NCBI RefSeq assembly: GCF_002929705.1
Contig: NZ_PJIN01000004.1
Location: forward strand, 62,001-126,000
Length of the DNA stretch: 64,000 nucleotides
From: Arthrobacter sp. N199823
GTDB taxonomy: Bacteria > Actinomycetota > Actinomycetes > Actinomycetales > Micrococcaceae
Direction of reading: 5' to 3'
The position numbers and the translations under genes were made by a program. Below the pieces are notes generated by a model, which was given only the letters and a program-made list of their open reading frames with translations, had not been told where the DNA came from and did no database searches. Shown piece after piece: positions 42,727 to 51,082 of this stretch. The first letter of the stretch is position 1, and each line of letters starts with the position of its first letter.

Positions 42727-43374
42727 TCACCCTCGCTGATAGCGACGAGCGGAGTCCTCCGCCGTCTCCAAAGCAGCCGCAAGCTCACTAACGGCCCGCT
42801 GGTAGTGCGCAACGTCGTCGTCCATCACGGCGGGACCCGCAGCGCCCAATACATGAGCGCTTGGTTCATGAGTGGCCTCACCACTGGCGCTCAGATCAAG
42901 GGCCTCCACAGCACGCCGCTGCAGCCGGTTAGCGGCATTCATCGCCCGGATGAGCGCGGAGGTTTCGGGAACGCTAACATCGCTCATAGTGGGGAAGTCG
43001 ATTGCGGCACCCGGATCGAGTTCATACCGACTCCATTGCGCAATCAGATTTTGGTGACGGTGCGAAATCGTGGTGACGGCGGCCGCCAGCTCGGCTCGGT
43101 GACTAGTGAACGCGGCGATATCTGCAGTGCGGCGGCACACCATATGCGTAGCAATGGCAGTTCCGGCGGCGAGCAGAACCAGCGCACCGGAGAGGACCCT
43201 GCTGGTCATCGCCGGGATTAGCAGCATCGGCGCCAGAACGCACAGCCCCGTAAAGGCGTACCAAAAGGTGGCATCGGGATCGTCGTGACGGTGGGCGCGC
43301 GAACCGGCCAGGCCCACGGTAGCCACTGTGGTCAATACGACCAGCACTGCAAGAACGAGGATCATCATTTCCAT
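42727..43374 (-). CDS. Membrane protein of unknown function
   Basis: This 215-residue protein has about three N-terminal hydrophobic helices (residues 3-24, 35-56 and 60-80) followed by a 130-residue soluble helical region rich in Ala, Glu and Arg (AVEALDLSASGEATHEPSAH). No family is recognised. It is monocistronic and convergent with the UspA gene. A perfect 9-bp inverted repeat lies 37 bases upstream of its start. Confidence 0.7.
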   Translation of the reverse strand: MEMMILVLAVLVVLTTVATVGLAGSRAHRHDDPDATFWYAFTGLCVLAPMLLIPAMTSRVLSGALVLLAAGTAIATHMVCRRTADIAAFTSHRAELAAAVTTISHRHQNLIAQWSRYELDPGAAIDFPTMSDVSVPETSALIRAMNAANRLQRRAVEALDLSASGEATHEPSAHVLGAAGPAVMDDDVAHYQRAVSELAAALETAEDSARRYQRG

Positions 43375-43722
43375 CGGCCTCCCGGCGTGGTGCTTGCTAC
43401 TGTCTTGTGGATCAGCACTGGTGGGTCAGTGCTGATTTGTTCATCCCGGCTGACCAGCTTGGGCGCTGACTAGACGTCCTGGCCAAACCATCTGATTATG
43501 GTCATACTCCATTTGAGGCTGGTTTTAGGTACAGGTCAAGGGTGGTCGTGAATCACGAATCAGCTCCTGCAGATATATAGGTAACGATTCTTCGTTCACC
43601 GCCGGCCGGCATAACAGTTCAGCGGAATTTCTCGCCAAACCACTCACTGGGACCCCGTGAGCGCTTAATGTGAAATTACCCAAATCTCGGGTAAGTCGTC
43701 ACTTTTAAAGAGGGTGTTTCCC
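43375..43722. promoter_or_regulatory. Divergent intergenic region with a perfect inverted repeat
   Basis: ATCAGCACT (43411-43419) and AGTGCTGAT (43427-43435, read with an 8-base spacer) form an operator-like palindrome upstream of the membrane-protein gene. The rest of the 348 bases shows no gene; AAAGAGGG at 43707-43714 is the SD of the next gene. Confidence 0.45.
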
Positions 43723-44268
43723 ATGAAGTACATCAAAGCATGGCTGGCAGTTGTGGGGCTGCTGGCCGCATTCATTCTTGTCGCACCGGCGCCTGCGCAG
43801 GCAGCGCCATATTGCGGCATCACGTGGGGCTCGATGGCCAAAACGGCCGGCACTGGTTCCAGCGCCACGGTCAGTAACGTCCGTGCCGGAGCGCATGCGT
43901 GCTTCGACCGCATGGTGATCGATTTCAAGGGCCATGCCAACGGCTACCTTGTGCAGTACGTGTCTGTTGTTCAGCGTCCTGGCAGCGGTCAGGCTGTTCC
44001 CGTGCGCGGAGCGGCCGATCTTCAAGTCACCGTTCTGGCTCCCGCATACACCAGCACTGGGGCAGCTAGTTACAGTCCCGCCAATCGGAACGAGCTCTTC
44101 AACACGGCCGGTTACACAACCTTCCGGCAGGCAGCGCTGGCGGGCAGTTTCGAGGGACGCACCACGATTGCCTTGGGCGTCCGGGCTCGGCTGCCGTTCA
44201 CCGTCTTTGTCTTGGACGGGCCAGGGAACACCTCTCGCATCGTGATCGATGTGGCGCACTACTGGTAG
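43723..44268 (+). CDS. Secreted AMIN-like domain protein
   Basis: This 181-residue protein has a clear signal peptide (KYIKAWLAVVGLLAAFILVA, cut after AQA). The mature part CGITWGSMAKTAGTG, then HACFDRMVIDFKG, YLVQYVSVVQRPGSG and FTVFVLDGPGNTSRIVIDV, matches the AMIN-like domain found in small actinobacterial secreted proteins and lipoproteins. AMIN-type domains target proteins to the cell wall. Two cysteines may pair. ATG 43723 is 8 bases after AAAGAGGG. It is followed by a long terminator. Confidence 0.82.
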   Translation: MKYIKAWLAVVGLLAAFILVAPAPAQAAPYCGITWGSMAKTAGTGSSATVSNVRAGAHACFDRMVIDFKGHANGYLVQYVSVVQRPGSGQAVPVRGAADLQVTVLAPAYTSTGAASYSPANRNELFNTAGYTTFRQAALAGSFEGRTTIALGVRARLPFTVFVLDGPGNTSRIVIDVAHYW

Positions 44269-44298
44269 GCGCTAGCCGCCAATTTTCGCAAGTCCTAG

Positions 44299-44336
44299 GT
44301 GCCGCCGTCGTACTTTTTCAAGTACGACGGCGGCAC
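44299..44336 (+). terminator. 17-bp perfect terminator hairpin
   Basis: GTGCCGCCGTCGTACTT (44299-44315) pairs perfectly with AAGTACGACGGCGGCAC (44320-44336) around a TTTC loop. Its right arm shares GTACGACGGCGGC with the hairpin at 5294-5324. Confidence 0.75.
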
Positions 44337-44443
44337 TTGGTCTTCCCTCTTCACTCACCTACTCGGAGATTGAGTTCGTTTATTCATACGAGTATATTGC
44401 CAAATCTATTGTTTTTGCCAGATATTAAATCTAAACTTGTGGT

Positions 44444-46639
44444 ATGGGTAATTCGATGGGATTCCCGATGAATCGGGAGAACGCATCCACCACAGCAACT
44501 GTGGCGGACTTCATCGCCGGCCTGACTCTTCCCGTCATTGAACCACTGGCCTCTGACATTGAGCCCTTGCTCGGCTTGCCACCACTGCCCCCTCCCGAAA
44601 ACTTAACTTTCCCGCCCGCCGGCACACCCTTGGAACCCCACTTAGGATCGCAGCGCGGATCTCAGTGTGGATCACAGATTGAGGGCGTCAGGGGATTGAT
44701 GGACGGTTACGGTGAGGCCATCGCGGCCATGCACAGGCACCAGAATCAGTGTGCCGCCCATATTGCCGTCACGGTGGAACGCCTCGATTCCCTATCCGAG
44801 TTGGAAGGCGGGCTGGTGGCTCTAGATGTGTGGCAGAAGGGTGGGGCCTTGGCTCAGATTACAGCCGAGCTGGCCATCATCCTGCACGTCGGTGAAGGCG
44901 CGGCTGGAAGGTTGATTGAACAATCGGTGACGCTGGTTCGGCAATTACCGGCCACCATGGAGGTGCTGTCCGCCGGTGAGTTGTCCTGGGACCATGCTGT
45001 GATCATTGCCGAAGAGACCAGCTTGTTGCGCTCAGCCCATGTCACTCAGGCAACCATCGATGCCTTCGAACAGAGACTGCTGGAGCACGCTGCCAACAAG
45101 ACTCCACCAAGCTTTCGCTCCACGGCCCGCAGATTGCGCGAACGTAGCTACCCGGAGACCATTACATCGCGTACCCGGCACGCCTTCGCGCAGAGAAGTT
45201 TGCGCGTCACACGTGGGCAGGACGGCATGTCATGGCTGAGTCTTTATGCCCCGGCACCCACCATCGAAGCGATCTGGGATCAATGCCACTTCACGGCGCA
45301 GGCCGCCCGTGGTCCTCACGAGGGCCGTACGCAGACACAATTACGTGCCGACGTGGCAGCCGCCCTGCTTTTGCGGCAAAGCATGGACCAAAGCGGGATC
45401 CATAGTCCCGCAACAGTTCCTGTGCCTGCTCGTTCACATGAGTCGGATGATCTGGCCGCCAGTGAGGGCACTGAACGGCACCCGTGGTACCTCCAGCCGG
45501 AACCCAATCCTTGCGGAGAAGGCGCGTTCCCTGACCCCAACCGTCGGGCACCCAACTTCAGTCCCTGCCAGATCCCAGATTTTGATGATCCCAACTATAA
45601 CGACCTCGCTTTTCAGGAACCTGATCGCCGCAACCAGCCTGAATGGAACGGCACAGCCGGTCTTCCGGTGTTGACTCCTGCTGGAACAAGTTTCGGTACA
45701 GGGCCCGGGACCGGAGCAGGATTCTTGGATGAGGCCACAGGACGGCCAAGAACGTATGCCAATGACATGGGAACCTGGCCGCCCCTGCCACAAGTAACGC
45801 CCATTGTGCTGATCCCTGCCCTGTCGCTCCTCGGGGACACCAATGAGCTCGCGTGGATGGAAGGTGCCGGACCCATCAGCATGGAAGTTGCGAAACGCCT
45901 GGCGTCCCAGGCAAGCAGTATGCTCCGGGTCCTGGTTGACCCCATCAGCAATGAACCCCTCGACATCGCGCCAGACCGGTACCGGATTAGCCAATCAATG
46001 CGGACGATGCTGCGCATCACGGAAGAATATTGCCAGTTTCCGGGATGCTTGGCCAAGGCCATCACGTGCGATGTTGACCATATACGGAGCTTTGAAACGG
46101 GCGGGCGGTCCATCTACAACAATCTGGAGAACCTGTGTTCGCGCCATCATTTGCTCAAGCACTTCAAGGATGACAAAGACCGGCACGGGAAGCGGCGCTG
46201 CATCGATGAACCGGAGCGCCAAGACGTGCGGCTTCGTGGCTGGACGCCATGCGTGGAGGAGGATGGCAGGGTTTCCTGGACCTCACCCTCGGGCAGGTAC
46301 TGCCCACCAAATCTGCAGGAAAAGCATCCGCCGGCCTACCCGAAATGGTTGAAGAAGCTGATCGATCGCGCGGTGAACCGTCGCCAGCAGAGCCCGGAGG
46401 CCATTCCGGATGAGCTGCGGGAAACGGAGTTGGCCCAAGCCTTTTCCCTGGCTCTCGAGGAGGCCGTCGCTGCAGCCTTGGCGAACGCCGCCGATGTCGA
46501 AGAAACATGGGACCCCGACAATCTGCCCGAGCCGCCCGCACCAACTCCTTACGATGAGGAAGATGATGAGATCCGGACTCAGATGGCCTTCGAAACCGCA
46601 CGCAGAAATCCGCATTTGGGACTACCCTACGCCGCGTAG
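44444..46639 (+). CDS. DUF222 (13E12-repeat family) protein with C-terminal HNH endonuclease domain
   Basis: In this 731-residue protein the N-terminal half (about 90-330) is the helical DUF222 domain (LDVWQKGGALAQITAELAII, ITSRTRHAFAQRSLRVTRGQ). A variable, Asn/Pro/Asp-rich linker follows. The HNH nuclease domain is near residues 525-570: CQFPGCLAKAITCDVDHIRS, then NNLENLCSRHHLLKH, with two zinc-like cysteines and the His-Asn-His triad. These multi-copy actinobacterial proteins may be nicking or intron-like nucleases; the biological role is unresolved. ATG 44456 is an alternative start. Such genes are dispersed by duplication in this group. Confidence 0.9.
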   Translation: MGNSMGFPMNRENASTTATVADFIAGLTLPVIEPLASDIEPLLGLPPLPPPENLTFPPAGTPLEPHLGSQRGSQCGSQIEGVRGLMDGYGEAIAAMHRHQNQCAAHIAVTVERLDSLSELEGGLVALDVWQKGGALAQITAELAIILHVGEGAAGRLIEQSVTLVRQLPATMEVLSAGELSWDHAVIIAEETSLLRSAHVTQATIDAFEQRLLEHAANKTPPSFRSTARRLRERSYPETITSRTRHAFAQRSLRVTRGQDGMSWLSLYAPAPTIEAIWDQCHFTAQAARGPHEGRTQTQLRADVAAALLLRQSMDQSGIHSPATVPVPARSHESDDLAASEGTERHPWYLQPEPNPCGEGAFPDPNRRAPNFSPCQIPDFDDPNYNDLAFQEPDRRNQPEWNGTAGLPVLTPAGTSFGTGPGTGAGFLDEATGRPRTYANDMGTWPPLPQVTPIVLIPALSLLGDTNELAWMEGAGPISMEVAKRLASQASSMLRVLVDPISNEPLDIAPDRYRISQSMRTMLRITEEYCQFPGCLAKAITCDVDHIRSFETGGRSIYNNLENLCSRHHLLKHFKDDKDRHGKRRCIDEPERQDVRLRGWTPCVEEDGRVSWTSPSGRYCPPNLQEKHPPAYPKWLKKLIDRAVNRRQQSPEAIPDELRETELAQAFSLALEEAVAAALANAADVEETWDPDNLPEPPAPTPYDEEDDEIRTQMAFETARRNPHLGLPYAA

Positions 46640-46722
46640 CTTCTCGGCACCCTTGACCTCAGGAGGGTTCGGGCACTGCCGAGTTCAGGTTCAGGAGGGT
46701 TGAGGTTCAGCGGAGTTCAGCT

Positions 46723-47145
46723 TCAGTACCGCTCGGGTTCCGTGCCCAACTGGAAGCGGAAGCCTCGAACGCTTGTGGGGACGATCTCCACGAAGGTGTA
46801 CTTCAAGGTTTTCAGCCACGGCGCGAGGGGGAGCTCGCTGGCTGCGTCAATCTCCGTTTGCGATTCCAAGACACGTGCGGTGCCCTTGAGGACCACGCTC
46901 CACGCTTCATCCTCTGCCAAGCCATCAATCTCAAACGCCACAGAATCGTTGATGGTCAACTCGGCCAACTTGGTGCCAGGGTTGGTTCGCATCAGGAGTT
47001 TGCCGTCGTGGGCGAGGTAGTTGATGGGGAATATGTCGGGATTATTCCCCACGCTGAGGGCCAGCCTTCCAAAGCGCGTGTGTTCGAGGAAGCGCCAGGC
47101 TTCATCATCGCTCATGATCTGACCGGGGCTCTCGTCTGTGCTCAT
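46723..47145 (-). CDS. Pyridoxamine 5'-phosphate oxidase-like flavin-binding protein
   Basis: This 140-residue split-barrel protein has EAWRFLEHTRFGRLALSVGN, DIFPINYLAHDGKLLMRTNP and a GTKLAELTINDSVAFEIDG stretch, typical of the PPOX class that includes flavin- and F420-dependent reductases of actinobacteria. The cofactor cannot be told from the sequence. The start at ATG 47145 avoids overlap with the upstream LacI gene, whose stop lies 8 bases before, so the two may be co-transcribed. Confidence 0.85.
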   Translation of the reverse strand: MSTDESPGQIMSDDEAWRFLEHTRFGRLALSVGNNPDIFPINYLAHDGKLLMRTNPGTKLAELTINDSVAFEIDGLAEDEAWSVVLKGTARVLESQTEIDAASELPLAPWLKTLKYTFVEIVPTSVRGFRFQLGTEPERY

Positions 47146-47152
47146 GCTGCGA

Positions 47153-48217
47153 TTATGCCCCATCGGGCGCAAGAGTGGGGGTTCCAGCACTTTCGCGTAG
47201 GACGACTGCTCCGGTGACTCGTGATTCAAGAACCGATTCCGGTGCCAAGGCTAGCCCTGCGGCTAGGCGACCCATTTCCTCAAGGGGCAGCTGGTAGGTG
47301 CTCAGCCCGGGGGAGTAGTCGCGCAGTGTTGGAATGTCATCGAAGCCTGCCACCTGCACATCATCCGGGACTTGCAATCCTCGGGAGCGCAAAGCGGTGA
47401 TGGCACCTAGAGCCATGACATCATTCGCCGCCAAGATGCATAGCGGCGATTCCGCTGACTTCGCTCCAGCGATGATTCCCAGAGTGTCGATGCACTCAAG
47501 CGTGGCATCGAAGCCGCCGCGGCTGGAGAACTCGCCACCTACAACAACTAGTGGCTCTAGCCCGCGGCGCTCCAAAGCACTGGTGAATCCCTCAACTCGC
47601 GATCGTGCCGTGTTGCGTTCGTGAGGTCCGGACAATATGACAAAGCGGCTTAGCCCACTGGTCACCAAAGCATCCACCAGGTCACGGGCCCCGTCAAAGT
47701 TGCCCACCGTGAGAACTTTGGCGCCGGGGATCGACGTGTCACCAATGGTGACAACCTTGCCACCGTTCTGGATGTAGCGCTCAAGATTCTTGGCTAGAAC
47801 TGGGTCCTCCTCTAGGAAACGGGAGGTGGCCAGAATAATGGCATCGGTTCGGTAGGAGATAAACGCTGTCACGGCAGCAAGTTCGGCGCTGCGCGGCGTG
47901 CCATCTTCGCCACCGAGGTCGGTTCCAGCTAGTAGCACCTGATGCCGTGCTTGGAGCGCCACCTCCTGCACTCCGTGCGCGATTGCAGAGAAGTAGGGAT
48001 CAGCGATGTCGTGCACCACCAAGCCGACAAGACCTGTCGTCGAGCGCGCCAGTGCCTGAGCTTGGGCGTTAGCAACATAGCCCAGTTCCTCGGCGGCTGC
48101 CTTGACCCGTTCGGTGATATCGGGAGCTGGACTCCGTGCGGAACCATTCAAAACTCGTGAAGCAGTGGCCAGCGACACGCCAGCATGGCGAGCAACTTCA
48201 GTGAGATTGACGGGCAC
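47153..48217 (-). CDS. LacI-family transcriptional regulator
   Basis: This 354-residue repressor has an N-terminal LacI helix-turn-helix (VNLTEVARHAGVSLATASRV, then LNGSARSPAPDITERV, about 3-40) and a periplasmic-binding-protein-like sensor with VGLVVHDIADPYFSAIAHGV and NDVMALGAITALRSRGLQVP. It is divergent from the dehydrogenase/DUF993/isomerase operon, whose promoter contains the perfect palindrome TGGAAAGCGCTTTCCA, a LacI-family operator. The usual model is repression relieved by a pathway sugar or sugar derivative. Confidence 0.93.
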   Translation of the reverse strand: MPVNLTEVARHAGVSLATASRVLNGSARSPAPDITERVKAAAEELGYVANAQAQALARSTTGLVGLVVHDIADPYFSAIAHGVQEVALQARHQVLLAGTDLGGEDGTPRSAELAAVTAFISYRTDAIILATSRFLEEDPVLAKNLERYIQNGGKVVTIGDTSIPGAKVLTVGNFDGARDLVDALVTSGLSRFVILSGPHERNTARSRVEGFTSALERRGLEPLVVVGGEFSSRGGFDATLECIDTLGIIAGAKSAESPLCILAANDVMALGAITALRSRGLQVPDDVQVAGFDDIPTLRDYSPGLSTYQLPLEEMGRLAAGLALAPESVLESRVTGAVVLRESAGTPTLAPDGA

Positions 48218-48292
48218 AGCGGTTCCCTATTCCTTACATGTAGTGACGCGGCGAAGATGTGACGGCCAAATACTTGCTAAACGTCCAAGCTG

Positions 48293-48419
48293 TTGACTGC
48301 CCAGGCATTGATCGTCACAGGGGTTGACTGCGCAGGGTATGGAGTGCCCAACGCATTGACTGTCCAGGGTATTGACTACCCAGAGTATTGACTACCCAGA
48401 GTATTGAGTGCTCACATTC
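48293..48419. repeat. Eight tandem copies of a 16-bp unit in the divergent promoter region
   Basis: Units begin at 48293 (15 bp), 48308, 48324, 48340, 48356, 48372, 48388 and 48404. The consensus is close to TTGACTGCCCAGGGTA. Units 6 and 7 (48372-48403) are identical; outer units are diverged. Five of the eight copies begin TTGACT, a -35-like hexamer, and two others TTGA. The array lies between the LacI gene and its likely target operon. No spacers, so not CRISPR. Confidence 0.9.
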
Positions 48420-48443
48420 GAGACTGGCCAATGTGAGCTGACC

Positions 48444-48472
48444 TTGTGAACTCATTGACCCAATGATATGTT
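48444..48472 (+). promoter_or_regulatory. Predicted promoter of the dehydrogenase/DUF993/isomerase operon
   Basis: The -35 TTGTGA (48444-48449), a 17-base spacer and the -10 TATGTT (48467-48472) would start RNA near 48479, just before the LacI-type operator. Confidence 0.45.
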
Positions 48473-48482
48473 AAATCCAACA

Positions 48483-48498
48483 TGGAAAGCGCTTTCCA
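48483..48498. promoter_or_regulatory. Perfect LacI-family operator palindrome
   Basis: TGGAAAGCGCTTTCCA is a perfect 16-bp palindrome with the central CG typical of LacI/GalR operators. It lies directly downstream of the predicted promoter and 60 bases before the start of the first operon gene. Confidence 0.8.
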
Positions 48499-48557
48499 AG
48501 TTTCAGGCCACGCCGGTCCCTCCGGCTCCATCATCGACAACACTCAGGAGCATCACC

Positions 48558-49838
48558 ATGACGCTTACCGCATCCACCACCCAGGGCGCTGCTGCATCCA
48601 CAGGCAACGACGCCGTCGGTCCTGAGCAAAACAGCACTCAGCTAAACAGCGCTGGACACAACAGCCTGGAGTCGGGTAGCAAGCAGCGGGTCATCCGCAT
48701 CGCCATGAACGGCATCACCGGCCGCATGGGCTACCGCCAGCACCTCCTGCGCTCCATCCTGCCTCTGCGCGAAAGCGGACTGACGCTCGAAGACGGCACC
48801 AAGGTGGCTATCGAGCCGATCCTTATTGGCCGCAACGAAGCAAAAGTTCGTGAGCTGGCAGAACTCCATAACGTTGAGCACTGGACCACCGACCTGGATG
48901 CGATCATCGCCGATCCCACGGTCGACGTCGTCTTTGACGCCTCCATGACCAGCCTGCGCGCCACCACCTTGAAGAAGGCCATGGCCAACGGCAAGCACAT
49001 CTTCACCGAGAAGCCCACGGCAGAGACACTGGAAGAGGCCATCGAACTGGCCCGCATCGGCCAGGAAGCCGGCATCACCGCCGGAGTGGTGCACGACAAG
49101 CTGTACCTGCCGGGCCTGGTCAAGCTGCGCCGCCTCGTCGATGAAGGCTTCTTCGGCCGCATCCTCTCCATCCGTGGCGAATTTGGCTACTGGGTGTTTG
49201 AAGGCGACCACCAGAGTGCCCAGCGCCCCTCCTGGAACTACCGCAAGGAAGATGGCGGCGGCATGACCACCGACATGTTCTGCCACTGGAACTACGTTCT
49301 TGAGGGCATCATTGGCAAGGTCAAGAGTGTCAACGCCAAGACCGCCACACATATCCCGGCCCGCTGGGACGAGCACGGTAACGAGTACAAGGCAACGGCC
49401 GACGACGCTGCGTACGGCATCTTCGAGCTGGAGACTCCCGATGGCGAGCAAGTCATTGGCCAGATCAACTCCTCCTGGGCCGTGCGTGTCTACCGGGATG
49501 AGCTCGTAGAATTCCAGATCGACGGCACCCACGGCTCAGCCGTTGCCGGCCTGAATAAGTGCGTTGCCCAGCAGCGCGCCCACACACCCAAGCCTGTGTG
49601 GAACCCGGATCTGCCCGTCACCGAATCCTTCCGTGATCAGTGGCAGGAAGTCCCCGCCAACGCTGACCTCGACAACGGCTTCAAGCTGCAGTGGGAAGAA
49701 TTCCTGCGCGATGTTGTTGCCGGCCGTGAACACCGCTTCGGCCTGCTCTCGGCAGCTCGTGGCGTGCAACTCGCAGAATTGGGCCTACAGTCCTCCGCTG
49801 AGCGCCGCACCCTGGACATCCCGGAAATCGAGCTCTAA
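48558..49838 (+). CDS. Gfo/Idh/MocA-family oxidoreductase
   Basis: This 426-residue NAD(P)-dependent sugar dehydrogenase has about 40 Ser/Thr/Asn-rich N-terminal residues preceding the Rossmann part (RIAMNGITGRMGYRQHLLRS, an unusual glycine motif with GITGRMG). The family EKP motif lies in KHIFTEKPTAETLEE and the substrate domain in GEFGYWVFEGD and TDMFCHWNYVLEGI. It probably oxidises or reduces a sugar, cyclitol or deoxysugar. CAGGAG at 48545-48550 supports ATG 48558. It is the first gene of a three-gene operon with 2-base and overlapping junctions. Confidence 0.9.
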   Translation: MTLTASTTQGAAASTGNDAVGPEQNSTQLNSAGHNSLESGSKQRVIRIAMNGITGRMGYRQHLLRSILPLRESGLTLEDGTKVAIEPILIGRNEAKVRELAELHNVEHWTTDLDAIIADPTVDVVFDASMTSLRATTLKKAMANGKHIFTEKPTAETLEEAIELARIGQEAGITAGVVHDKLYLPGLVKLRRLVDEGFFGRILSIRGEFGYWVFEGDHQSAQRPSWNYRKEDGGGMTTDMFCHWNYVLEGIIGKVKSVNAKTATHIPARWDEHGNEYKATADDAAYGIFELETPDGEQVIGQINSSWAVRVYRDELVEFQIDGTHGSAVAGLNKCVAQQRAHTPKPVWNPDLPVTESFRDQWQEVPANADLDNGFKLQWEEFLRDVVAGREHRFGLLSAARGVQLAELGLQSSAERRTLDIPEIEL

Positions 49839-49840
49839 CC

Positions 49841-51082
49841 ATGACCCTTTCAATCACCCTTCCGCTGCCCACCGGTGAGCTGGAATCACTGGCGCTGAAC
49901 CCGACTGGCCCCTGGCGCAAGCCCACCGAGCTGATCACTTCGCGCAAGGTTTATGCCGCCGCACATGTCACCCCCAAGGTATTGGGCAACAACGTGCCCG
50001 GTGCCCCGGCCGACATCGATTGGGATGCCACCTTGGCCTTCCGCCGCGAGCTGTGGAGCTGGGGCGTGGGCATTGCCGACGCCATGGACACCGCACAGCG
50101 CGGCATGGGCCTGGACTGGGCCGCAACGCAGGAGCTGATCAACCGTTCCGCTGCCGAGGCCGCAAAAATTGCGACCCCGGAGCGCACGGCCCGCGACCTG
50201 CTCGCCTGCGGTGCCGGCACCGATCAGCTGGACCCCGCCACGGTGGAGCCCGGCGAGGCTGGGTTGGCGGCAGTTTTGGCCGCTTACCGCGAGCAGATCG
50301 CGGTCGTGGAGGCATCCGGCGCGAAGGTCATCATCATGGCCTCGCGCGCTCTTGCCAAGGTTGCCAGCGGCCCCGAAGACTACCTGAGCCTCTACGGAAC
50401 CCTGCTGTCCGAGGTCAAGGAACCTGTGGTCCTGCATTGGCTTGGCACCATGTTCGATCCTTCCTTGGCTGGATACTGGGGCAGCGAAGACGTGGCAGCC
50501 GCGACGGCAACGTTCCAGCAGCTCATCGAGACGCATGCCGCGAAGATCGACGGCGTGAAGGTTTCCCTGCTCGACGCAGGACACGAAGTCGCGCTGCGGG
50601 CCAGCCTTCCCGAGGGCGTTCGCCTGTACACCGGCGACGATTTCAATTACCCCGAGCTCATTGCCGGCGATGGATGGCACTATTCGGATGCGCTATTGGG
50701 CATCTTTGCAGCCATTGCCCCTGCCGCGTCAACCGCATTGCAGGAGTATGACGCCGGCCACCCTGCCGAGGCGCGTGCCATCCTCGATTCGACGCGGGAT
50801 CTTGGGCTGCACATCTTCGAGGCGCCCACGTACTTCTATAAGACGGGTATTGCCTTCCTGGCCTGGTTGAACGGCTACCAGGCCGGTTTCCAGATGATTG
50901 GTGGTCTGCACTCCGGGCGCGACCTCAACCACCTGGTCAAGCTGTTCCGCCTGGCCAACACGGCGGGGCTGCTACTTAACCCCGAGTTGGCGGCAACACG
51001 CATGGCTGGTTACATGAACGCCGCCGGTGTCCCTTCCGCCGTTACAGCGGAAGCTTCGATCTTGGAAGGGGCCGACGCATGA
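49841..51082 (+). CDS. DUF993 family (dihydrodipicolinate synthase-like) protein
   Basis: This 413-residue TIM-barrel protein is of a family annotated as DHDPS-like. The stretches FRRELWSWGVGIADAMDTAQ, LLACGAGTDQLDPATVEPGE, VIIMASRALAKVASGPEDYL, VVLHWLGTMFDPSLAGYWGS and ETHAAKIDGVKVSLLDAGHE mark it; a Schiff-base lysine is likely in the KVSLLDAGHE strand (DGVKVSL). An aldolase or lyase acting on a keto-sugar acid is a fair guess. It begins 2 bases after the dehydrogenase stop and its stop overlaps the isomerase start (ATGA), so the three enzymes should act in one pathway. Confidence 0.85.
   Translation: MTLSITLPLPTGELESLALNPTGPWRKPTELITSRKVYAAAHVTPKVLGNNVPGAPADIDWDATLAFRRELWSWGVGIADAMDTAQRGMGLDWAATQELINRSAAEAAKIATPERTARDLLACGAGTDQLDPATVEPGEAGLAAVLAAYREQIAVVEASGAKVIIMASRALAKVASGPEDYLSLYGTLLSEVKEPVVLHWLGTMFDPSLAGYWGSEDVAAATATFQQLIETHAAKIDGVKVSLLDAGHEVALRASLPEGVRLYTGDDFNYPELIAGDGWHYSDALLGIFAAIAPAASTALQEYDAGHPAEARAILDSTRDLGLHIFEAPTYFYKTGIAFLAWLNGYQAGFQMIGGLHSGRDLNHLVKLFRLANTAGLLLNPELAATRMAGYMNAAGVPSAVTAEASILEGADA

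Noticed and set aside
48293-48419. 16-bp tandem array taken as a CRISPR array
   Set aside because: Units follow one another with no spacers and no cas genes are near; it is a simple tandem repeat.
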